A stretch of DNA of 64,000 bases from Hyalella azteca (lineage: Eukaryota > Arthropoda > Malacostraca > Amphipoda > Hyalellidae), in contig NW_025940926.1 of assembly GCF_000764305.2 (NCBI RefSeq), positions 1 through 64,000 of the forward strand. The letters run 5' to 3'. A program made the position numbers and the translations under genes. The number at the start of each line of letters is the position of its first letter. Within the stretch, counting starts at the first letter, position 1. Positions 13,501 through 25,500 of the stretch are shown one piece after another. The notes below the pieces were generated by a model, which saw only the letters and a list, made by a program, of their open reading frames with translations, ran no database searches and had not been told where the DNA came from.

Positions 13501-16500
13501 CTCGATCCTTCTTCGGACGACTGTCTCTCCTCAATCACGGTAAGAATTTGACGCAATGTATACTGCAGATTGCTTCATACCGTGGAAGAAATTATATTTT
13601 TTTTCATTTATAATCGTCAATTTCAGTGATGTTTACTGAAACGGGCACATTAATTTGCGTTGCACAAAAATTGCCGAAAAGTTTTGTCATTGCGGGTACC
13701 TTATGTTGATTTATTATCTTTCTCTTCTGCTTCTTGTATTGGCTTATCATCTAATGAAGTTTAGCCTCCTTGATAAGTACCGACGAATTGACCTCTGCGT
13801 CTGATGTTGACCAGATCTACAGTGGCTGGAGCCGAGATTACTCCATATTACTGGGCCAGTTCTGCGGCTACGTTGCCCCCACCCAGCCTGTGGTGTCGCT
13901 AGGTCCTCAGGTCCTGATTGTGTTCACGTCGCGGTCGCGTTTCGAAGGCTCCAAGTTCAGCCTGCGCTACAACTCTCTTGACGCTTCCAACGGAACCACC
14001 GTGCAACACGCGGGGACAGGTTTGACTAGCTGCCATATCACGCATAATTCAGAAGATAATGCGTTTCACATTTTTTATAAAATTTTGTTCATTCAGAAAA
14101 TAAAACAATGATCTATATGAATATCATTAAGATTTTCCATTGAAGTTTTGGTGAGAAAAAGTAGCATACATTTCACATACGAAAAGATTAATTCAGAGGA
14201 GGCCAAAGCAAGACATTCGTGCATGCATAGAAGTGGAATTTGCCACCAATTACTTCTTGTCAAGTCGCAGCCACAGGCCGCCTTATCAGGACTTGAGATA
14301 ATATTGAGGTTGAGGGTAGTGAATGATGAACAAATATTTTTGATCGTTGATTCAATTTTTTTTTCAATTTTATTGACTTATGCACATTCTTAGCTCTCGT
14401 GAGCGATGAAAGAAATGAACGCTCTCGTGAGCGTGAAATTTCATTAATTCATGAATCACGATTCCTTGAAGTTTGACAAGAATTTGTAAATAATTCTATC
14501 CACGAAAATTCTGTTGGGCGCAGCTGGGAATAACTTTTTCAAAGGATTTTAAAAAACACAATATTGAAAATTCTGTACCTAATTATTGTTTCAGTTTTTT
14601 CGCAGTTCATTCCATTGAAAATGAAACTTAAATATTTTTGGAGTCTGCAAATGAGTTCTGTCGAGTAATTTATCCAATATATTCCCAGACCAAGTGGACC
14701 CGAATTGTCAGTTCACAATCCGAGTGGAGACACAAGTGACGGTAAACAGTCCCAATTACCCTGACGACTACAACAACAGTCTCAACTGCGAGTGGATCTT
14801 GCAAGCGTCACCTCACAACCGCATAAGGTTGTTCATTTACTACGATCTTGAAGAGCATGAGGACTGCCAGTTCGACTGGATTGCCATTTACAATGGTGAG
14901 CCCAGCAATGTAGCGACGATAAAAATAAAGTTTCTGAGATGAGAGAGGAAGGTCTTGTAATTGTAATTAAAGTACATATTATGTATTACATCAGCGCAAT
15001 AAAAAATAATTGTCCCATTTTGGTGCGCTCTTTGCATACTCTATAGTAGTTTAAAAATAATTTAATATTGGGATTTAATAGTCCTACAACGGCCACTAGT
15101 CTGGTGGCGATGCAGCTTAAGTGAAAATTTTATTCTTGATGATCTTAGTATGGAAATAAAATTTCTACACGATCTCAAAGCCGCCATTATTTTATACGTC
15201 AGGAATCGATGGGTACGACAACTGGAACCAGACTCACCGCCTCTGCCGGCGGGACCAGAGACGCGGTTTGGGAACGATAGTTTCTGACGGGAGTCTTATG
15301 AAGCTACGATTTGTGACTGACAGCTCTGTTACTAGGAGAGGATTTTCCGCCTTTGCCAGGGCAGGTTAGTTTGACCAATGAAATGTGTCATAAAATTTCA
15401 TCGGAATTTTGAACGAGCCTCTTTTTCATGTTTAAGGAGGCAGCGCCGTGTGAGAAATGTTGCAGTTGCCAGAAGAGGCTTGGTTCGTGATTCAAAGCTA
15501 AGGCTAGGTTTCGTTCAGGGCATGTTTAAATATAGAGGTTTCAGCGTTTATTAGGCCGTAGGCCTGCCGCCAATTCTTAACATTGCAGAACATCCAAAGC
15601 TTGTTGCGGGCTGGAACTCACAACTAACTACTTCAAATTTTCTTTGCTTAACCGCTAACCACTAGGCCACCCTGCCCATAAATATAAATAACCTTTCAAT
15701 AATTCATTATACTTCGTCTTCTTTCATATTAACGCAAGTTGAGTGTAGAACATGGGACCAATAATCAAGTTTAATAAAAAAATGAACAATTAGAACAAAC
15801 GAATTCGATACTGTAATTGGACAATATCGCCATTGAACTCTTCGCTTTATTATCAGTAAGAATCACATTCTAAATATCCCTACACCAGGCGTAATCCATT
15901 GTCATTTGTGTTAATATTTTTAATGTCTGATGCTATTTACCGTCAAAACTAACATTCCCTTACAAAATTCAGAGGCGTGGCAGCTTCTGATTCCAGTAAT
16001 CAGAAGCTGATGCGGGTCTGAATTCTAATTGGGTTAAAATAATCACCAGACGTTCAACAACCTTAAAACCGTAACTAAGTTTTTGTTACAAATGCTTTAG
16101 TGTGCGGAGGAGTGCTTCACGACCCCGACGGCTACATCGCGACCCCAGGCTTCCCGACGAGCGACTACCGCAACCGTCTTGACTGCGCCTGGACCATCAG
16201 GCTGCGTCCGGGCCGTACCATCAAACTCGACTTCGACTTCATGAGGATAGCAAACACAACTGCCAACTGCATGGACGACTACTTGCTGGTATGTCTTCTG
16301 TAAGATACCATATTTTGTGAAATTTATTATTCGACCTTTTCGCTCGTATTTTCGTTTCAAAATTATATTTTTAAAATGTCCATTGAGCGGTAATTGGCAT
16401 TCTAATTTGATCATTTTAGATATTTTTTCACGAAATTGCTTCCTGGTCATTAAACTACTGTAAATTATCTCCGTGTTAGTTGGTTAAGAACTAAACTGTT

Positions 16501-19500
16501 GCACTGATCGGTCCGTAGAAGTGATTTGCAGTACTAACAAGCTCATGGGTTAGCAATGTTATCATGCAGGTCATTGAAATTTTTTTAAACAATATTGAAC
16601 AAGGCTCTTAATCTTGTCATAATCAAGCATCTTGTGAACAAAGCAAAGACCCTTGTTCGTCTGTCGTGGGTTTCAACATTTCTAACTACCATTCTTTATC
16701 AGTAATTGTGTGCCTGTTCATGTGTCTGAGTCTTAAAATAGCTCTAGAGAAGATTATCTTTATACCTATAGTGTGAAATCTACTTAGGACGAATAACTCA
16801 AAAGACCAATGCATTGCCTTCTCCTTGACCTGTTGAAATCCTTTGACCTTGTCTCTAGTACCGATATATCATGAGTAAGCTTTACCGTTTTGGCTTATGA
16901 CGACCATGTTGTAGCTAATTTTAATCTTATATCACTAATACAGTATGATAGAGTTGTTACTAATTCATGGTAATGATATAGTATAGTAATATTAACTGAT
17001 AGATTTTTGTTCACAATGATTATCCAGATACTTATGTTGTACTAGTTTAATGATTTAGAAACTGATCGATGCTGATGTCAGTTTTACGTATACCATGTTA
17101 TTTGTATGCGATGTGTTCAATTTCGTGCCCGGCTGCTCTATGTAGTTTTTATTGTGTTATGCTTTAACGCTGTTTTTTGCATATTATAATTATTCGTAAG
17201 CCTTTTATTGCTTTTGAAGCTGATCAGCTTGTACAGGTTTTCAGTACGGACTACGGACCGTTAGCACTTTGTTTTGTCATGATTCTAGTCTTCTTGCGTT
17301 CTCCCATCTGAAGGGAATAAAGACAGAAAGAATTCATGCAGTGCCTTGTGATCACTTAAAATCAACGTTGATAAAGGCATGGTGTTGAATAAAAACCACC
17401 TGTTTTTAGGTACGAAACGGAGGATCTGTGTCGTCTCCATACCTTGGTAACGGCCGCTACTGTGGCAACATTCCTCCTGCTCCTCTCGTCAGCTCCTCCA
17501 ACGTCGTCTCACTGCAGTTCAAAACTGACGGCAGCAACACCGACCGGGTGGGTCTCAGTCTCCGAAGTGGCGCTCTTTGGTTTGTAAAAGCTAATAAGGA
17601 AAGTGTAGAACAAGTAACAAGTTCAAGCTAAATTCCTTATGAGCTGATACCAAGCCCTTAAGAGCTATAGTACCAAGCCCCTAAGAGCTAGTACCCAGTC
17701 CCTCCCCCTGTAAGAAGGTTATCCGCACTACTTGTCGGAACAGTACTTGTTGTAAGGCCTAGCCAGTCAAGTTGAAGCACTTTGTCTCTTGTTTCCTCGT
17801 GAGGCTGACTGAGCTATTATAGGCTGCAGTACGCTATTCTCAGGTACGCGTGAATTTGGATCAGTGCTCTTCTTTAAGTGTCCGTGAATTATTATATTTT
17901 AGATTATTGAATTATCTTTCTGTATTGTTCATTTCGATGTGTATTTATTTGTGTCGTTTGTTTGTCTCGGCAGGACAGAGCGAAGTCCCTCTCCTCTCTA
18001 GAAGACTCTCTATAGTTATAGTCTCTCCTTAGTTTAATAGGCTACCTAGTAATGATCGTGATTCTGAACTCGTTTGAATAAATATAAAAACTTTATACCA
18101 GTTGATTGAACCCAACATCATCACACCCCCAGAGTCCCTCTTTTTTCAAACTTTGGAAATCTCTTCCGGACTTCGACAAAAGGTCCTGGTCACTTTTCCG
18201 ATAATTGCTTAGCTGAGGCGCCCTTTTATCCATTGTCTTGTAGCCCTTTACAACGCCACAACGATAAAAGTAGTTGTAATAGTGAACTTTTGCGGAGCTG
18301 CAAGCACAACTAAATTCGCTGTACAAAATATGAAAATTCATTGGAATGTTTTATAATTTTTCTTACGTGAAATGTTACGCACTAAAACTGAGCATTCTAT
18401 TTCATTATGTCTCAATGTAGGGATAATAATAATACAGGATATTGCACGCAGGGCTTCCACATCAGATACAGTGAAGTTTCAGCAGCGTGTGGAGGCCTAC
18501 ATCGTCTCAGCGATGACGTCAATCAAGTGATGATAACTACACCCGACTACCCTCATCCCCCGCATCCTCACACTGAATGTTCCTGGGTCATCACAGCCCC
18601 GCATGAACGAATTGTTAACCTCACATTCGTTGATCAGTTCGACATAGCATCCAATGAGTGAGTTGAGCCATTATTTCAAGGCCTTGGTAGCTTGAGCTTT
18701 ATGAAGAGGTTAGTGGTGCAGGATCTCCCGGCAATAAAGCCATGTTGACAGTCTGATAGGAGATTACTAGCAGTCAAATGATCTATCAATCGATCCCTCA
18801 CAACAGATTCCATTACCTTGCAAACAACACTTGTCAAACTGACAGGGCGATAGTTGCCCGGGCAGCTTTTGTCACCTTTTTTGAACAATGGTGTCACTTG
18901 AGCTTCTTTCCAGTCAGCCGGCAACATACCTTCGTTCAAAGTTTTTCGGAAAAGTGACGATTGGTGGATTTTGCTATGGATAATCCACTATGATTGGTGG
19001 ATTTTGCTCGAAAGGTCGTCAATGATTGGCTGATGAACTAACGATCTCTTAACTTTTTTTTGAAAATATGGGCCCTGACATTATGATGTGTTGCAAACGA
19101 CAGCGGGACGTGCGAGCAAGCGTACGTGGAGGTGCGGGACGGTGGCACGATGCTGGCACCTTCGCTGGGCAAGTTTTGTGGCAGGTCGCCGCTCAACTCC
19201 CTGCAGTCTCTGGGGTCGGTGATGTTCATCCGGTACTACAGCAACGTCACAGACCCTCACAGCGGCTTCAAGGCTAACGTCTCCATAGGTGAGAACTCAT
19301 TCACGTACAAGATGATGTCACCTTATGTCAAAAGCTTGCAACAGAAAAAAACGAAATTATAGGTAAGCTCAGCTCAGCGAATCTCGGAAGGATGTATTGT
19401 GAGGCGGGTCAAGTTTATTTATTATATGAGGTTCCCCATGAAGCAAGTGTAGGTAGGTATGTGTATACTATTTACGAAGAGCAATTAAGTGCAATTCGCA

Positions 19501-22500
19501 ATTAAGTACGAAATCTGATGTCTCACATCACACCTAACGAAACACTGTGGGGTCAATGATTCCGAGCTTCGAACACTCATAAAAAAGTTCTAAAACATGC
19601 ATTAACTGTTTGAGAACTAGAAGTGCTGTTAAGGCTGTGTGTGATTATTAGGTAGTAGGTAGCCTGGCTTAGCAGGATAATTCGTTATTTTAAGGAACAT
19701 GTTTCCAAAAATGAAACCTCGATTGACATATTAGTTTTGTTTCGATACTAATGTGCGGCCTCGGAGGAATTGCTATAGCGTCTGTTCCTTAGAGAAACAG
19801 ATTGAGCACGACGATGTACCCAAGATATCATGGCAGGCTACCAAAAGGAAATAAAAACTTGATTGTGAACTGATACTTCGGTGCTGACCGTTGCAGCAGA
19901 CTGCAGAACCTTCAGGAGACGTCAAACATCAAGCAAAAGTTAAATTTAACCCATTTAATCGGTATCGCGTGTATTGTTCAAATGCTGCTGCAAATGGGAG
20001 GGAAAATATATTTGTATGCCAATCTCTCTATATTATAGTAGTGCGTGTTTTTAAGTGAATACTGTTCAGTTGTTTGTAGCGTAGTGTCATGAACAACAAC
20101 GTCCCTGCTACCCTGGAGAGCAGATACCAACGCTAAAGTTCCGGAACGTGTGCAGCCGTCGCTTGTAAAAATGTCGCTCCGAAGCAACTCTACATTAATT
20201 TAGATTATGTATACAAAGTATTGAATGCTATCTTTTTATTTCAACAAGAAACTGAAGTTCAACTAATTCAGTGCCACAGTCCTCCGCTAATACGAAATGA
20301 ATTTCAATGACCCATTTATTGAGAATAGTTAATTTCACGAGAATTCAGAATACAAAGCATTCATATATATTGTAACTGTAGTTACACTCCATTGTATATT
20401 GTAGATTAATAAAAACCTGGGAAATTCAATAATTAATTTACCAAATGACCACGCACCTGAAATATGAAAGTCAGCGTATAGCGTGTGGAAGTTAGCGCCA
20501 GGCTTTCTAATCTTACTTAGTCATCGTCTCAATATGCAGTTCATTCAAATAAAAGTGATTTCTAGATTGCAACATTATACCAGATATAAAATAACTTATA
20601 TCTCGATGACAATTCGTCTCGTACAATGCAAAAGGTACATGCGGCGGCTCCATCAACTTCACGAGCAGCGGCGTGATCTCGTCGCCGGGCTTCCCGTCTG
20701 CGTACGGCGCCTTCACTAATTGCTCGTGGACGCTGGCCGCTCCTCAGGGACACTTCGTCTCCCTGCGCTTCCTGCGTCTGGATGTGCACTCGTCCTCCCC
20801 CAACTGCTCCGACGACCGCGGCTTCCTCGAGATCCGCGACCCCGAATTGAACGGGACAGGTAGGAGCCTAGAGCGGTGCGGTCTGATATTTATCCGTAAG
20901 GATTTGAGTGGAAACTCAAACAACTATGTCAAAATTTAGTGGAGCTAAAAATTTTAATGCAAAAAATTTAATTCTTTGTCCTTTTTCTCGTCAGAGCAAG
21001 TCCTCGATCGCGTGTGTGGTAACCGCCTGCCGTTGTCGCTAGAAACGAGCTCGAACATCGCCGTACTGAATTTCTTTGCGGGGACCAACCCTCTGGGCGC
21101 CAGCGGCTTCAGTATCATGTACAACGCCAGTGTGGAGGGTGAGTGCTGGGGTGTGCTGGGGTGATTAGCAGGGATGTGCTGGCCTGACAAACAGGGATAT
21201 GCTGTGCTGACAAGCGCTGGTGTGCTGAACTGACAAGCAGGGGTGTGCTGGGGGGTGCACTGGACCGACAAGCAGGGGTGTGCTGGGCTGACATGAACGG
21301 GTGTGCTGGGCTGACAAGTGGGGGTGTGTTGGGCTGACAAGTGGGGGTGTGCTGGGCTGACAAGCACGGGTGTGCTGGGCTGACAAACAGGGATGTGCTG
21401 GGCTGACAAAAAGGGATGTGCTGGGGTGACAAGCAGGGGTGTGCTGGTCTTACTGGCGATGGTGGATCAAAATGGCCTAGTGTGCGTTAAGTAATTCCTC
21501 TAACCGCACTACTTGCACTTCACGTTAAAATGTTACTATAGCAAGCGCCGCCTTCATATCTACCCGACATCTAAATCCCTCCTGCGTGTTGCTGTTTTCC
21601 TCTATCTTATTTTCATATATATATTTTTTCCATAGACACTCCCAATAAGCTTATCGTGACCCTGTAAGACGTAGATAAACAAATACTCAACTACGAGCGA
21701 AATTGTAATGCCATTTATGTATCAAGCCGTTGGGTTATGGAACATTATGAGGAAGGTTGGTCGGAATTGATACGTTTAAAACTGTGAACATGATCGGCTG
21801 TTGGTCGTTTTACATAATGTTGATTCAATAAGCACTCATATTTATTATTTTCTATTTATAAATATACGATCAATTAGATCATTCATCATGTGTGATAAAA
21901 AAAAGGCATTGGCACGCTATTGTGGGAATAATTCACTGCATTTTGTCATCATGAAGGCAATTATTACCTGTTCCAATATTGACTTCATGCTAAGTTATAC
22001 TTCGTAAAATCTTTACTTCAATCATAGTTATGTATGTTAACATTTTAACTGCATTCAAGGGTATATTTTGGTGAAATATTTATTTCATTCATAATCATGT
22101 AGTTAAAATATTTACTACATTTCAGGGAATGTTTGATGAAATATTTACATCATTCCAAGATATATTTCCTATGATGTTTTTAAAAGCCTCTATTCAAGTA
22201 AAATTTTTGTATCCTATCAGAATGTGGCGGGGAGTTGAGTGGAAGGGCGGGGAACATATCATCCCCAGGCTACCCTCACGGCTACTCCCACGGCCGAGTC
22301 TGTGATTGGCGGATCACGGCACCCGAGGGGAAGAGAGTTACCCTCACCGTACGTGACCTGGACCTGGACCCGCGAGGACGGTGGCTCTGCCATGCCTACA
22401 TACAGGTGGGTTACAGACACTATCGCTGTGCGTGACCTGGGGCGCGATTATCAAAACATCGCTACGTACACGTAGCCACTTACGTGTTGCGTAAGTGCTG

Positions 22501-25500
22501 CTATGAAGACGTAACTCCTGGACCTGGACGAGCGGGGACGGGGGTTCTGCCATGCCTACATACAGGTGGGTTACAGATACTATCACCGTGCGTGACCTGG
22601 AGCCGGGGATTATCCAAACATCGCTACGTACACGTAGCCACTTACGTGTTGCGTAAGTGCTGCTATGAAGACGTAACTCCTGGACCTGGACGAGCGGGGA
22701 CGGTGGTTCTGCCATGCCTACATACAGGTGGGCTACAGATACTATCACCGTGCGTGACCTGGATCTCTGCACCTGAGGAGAGGGATTAGTGCGTGAGGAA
22801 TGAGTAAGACACTTCTCTCTATAGAATTTATCTGATATGTTGTGGTTATTCATGATATAGAGATACAGCAGACAGGCATAGGCTAAGACGTCGATCGTTA
22901 GTTCGGAGTAAGTCTAACGAGATTTACATGACAGAGTGCTAGTTAGTTACTGCGAGGGCCTTATTAGGGTTACAATTTGATCTGAAGCTCCTCTGATTTT
23001 ACAAAAAATTATATATAATAAATAAAATATGAAGCATCATTTACTCGCAATGCTTCATTGAAAAGTCATTCGACAATCAATATCTTAATGTTTCTCGTGG
23101 TCATTCTCAACTTATGTACCAATAATTCTAAAGATGCCGTCCTGTCTAGCTATAGATGAGTTAAAATAAGGGTTCTTTGTTATAGTTAATATAAGGGTTC
23201 TTCGTTATAATAACTTATAGTTAATATAAGGGTTCTTGGTTATAGTTAATATAAGAGTTCTTTGTTATAGATAATATTAGAGTTCTTCGTTACAGTTAAT
23301 ATAAGGGTTTTTTGTTACAGTTAATATAAAAGTTATTCGTTACAGTTAATATAAGAGTTCTTGGTTAAAAGACTGTAGGTAGCCACAAGAGTAAACTGCC
23401 GCTGGTAAGGCACAGATCACACAGCCCTAACTACTCACACAGCCCTAACTACGCACACAGCCCTAACTACTCACACAGCCCTAACTACTAACACAGCCCT
23501 AACTACGTCGCTCGCCTTCGCTGAGCCGTGCACTCTGCAGGACGTCGAATGTAAGCGACACTTAATTAATTAATTAATATTAATATATAACCTATAGCGA
23601 CACTAAATTATTTAAAATGATCATAAGTGACACTTAATTCAAATGATTATTTCTTCATTCTAACCTTAAATTTTGCTACAATATAGGGAGTTGATAATAG
23701 TTTCATTGGAATAATTGGTGTGTTGTGATAAAAGGATTTTTGGAGAAATTCCAATGACTTCCGAGCAAAAGTTTGTAAAATTTTTCTGTTAGCGGTACGA
23801 CTATGATAGATATTTATTCTCAGTGCTTCTTGTAAATTTTACTTGTCTCCATTTTGCACGCCAATTAAAGCTAATGAACTTGAAATAGACAGAATCATTT
23901 GAAGTTTCTTCTTTAGTTCGTACCTTTCAAAATCGTTTCCAATCAAAGCGAAGAATTGAGTTGGTACTAAAAATTTACATCGCTTTGACAACAGTCAAAA
24001 GTAGGCTTCGATTCATAGGATTCATATTTGAGCTGCATGAATCCTATTTCAGTATGAGCCCAATCTCTGACTCGTGCAACATATTTATTGTATGAGTTTG
24101 AATTCACGTGCAGGTTGGGCAGAACTACATAAATCCTTTTTCAGTATGAGCCCAATCTCCGACTCGTGCAATAAATTTATTTTAATAATAAATATAATAG
24201 CGGTTTCAGCGTTATTAGACCGTAGGCCTGCCGCCTATTCTTAACATCGCAGAACATTCACAGCATTTTGCGGTCTCGAACTCGCAACTCACTGCTACAA
24301 TTCTGCTGTGCTTAACCGCCCGGCCTATTGGTAAACCATGATTAACTGAACAGCCCTCGTACGTGCTCCCCATTCTGGAGTACTGCTGCCGGCTTTAGGC
24401 GCCGCTCAAGGCGGATGGTATGCGGAAACTGGAGTCAGTCTGTGACCGGGCGCTTTCAACGTCAAAGATGACCACAACAAAGAGCGTCTAGTTCTCTTCG
24501 AACAATAATATTATTTGCGCAACAGAAACACTGTTTTCCAGTTATCACTGAGCCTTAAATCACTTTTATAAGACACAAACTAGGTCACTTTGTAACCAGG
24601 AAATTAACTGTTTTATACTAAAAAAAATGACACAGCAGGTGGCTCATACATTCGAATAATCTGTCGTCAGACAGCGCACTGCGGAAACAAGAACCGAATC
24701 CGTATCGACAGTCAATAGCTGCTACTATAAAGGCCAGAGGAATGACTTTCGCAGATCGGCTCGAAGGACATCCTTAGCGACAAAACTGCCCCGCACTCGT
24801 CACTTTTCCCTGAAGCAAAATTTGTGAGAGAAGGTCGGAAGCCTACTATTTGATGCAACCGGCCTCACTAGGAATTTATTAACAGCAAGGAATTTAAAAG
24901 CAAAGAAAACGCCAAGAAAATTCACCATATCGATATTGAAAACGTTTCGGAGTCCAGCTCCATCATCGGTTCGAATAAACTAGAAATGAATAAAATCATT
25001 TTATGAGTCTAAATTCAAAGACAGACATGAAAGCTAAACAAGACCTAACATTATATCGAAATAAACAGGACTAGATTGGAACAACTTAGTCCTAGGGGTA
25101 CGACAAGAATATAAAACCTAGCGATTCACTATTTCCAGATTATATGAACTAAACCCATTATTGAGACACGGTTTTCGTTTGAAGATATGTAGAGACTCCA
25201 AAATACTCAAATCCGAGCAGCCAGAAGTGGAACCGAGTATCCTGAAATTACTCTCAGATACAGCCACGTCGCACTGTTCAGCACGGAGGCTCACGGAAGA
25301 ATAAGGAGGCTTGGCGAGAGGCAATTTAGAACGATAGCTCCTACCACGGTGTTCAGAAACCCGGATGTAGAAGTTACGCGACGTCATTCCAACGTACGCA
25401 GATGCACAGCGTGCACAACTGAACTCATAGACCAGGTTTATTCCAGCAGGAATAACGTCTTTATACCTGAATAATAAGGACGTTATTTCTGCTCGGATGC

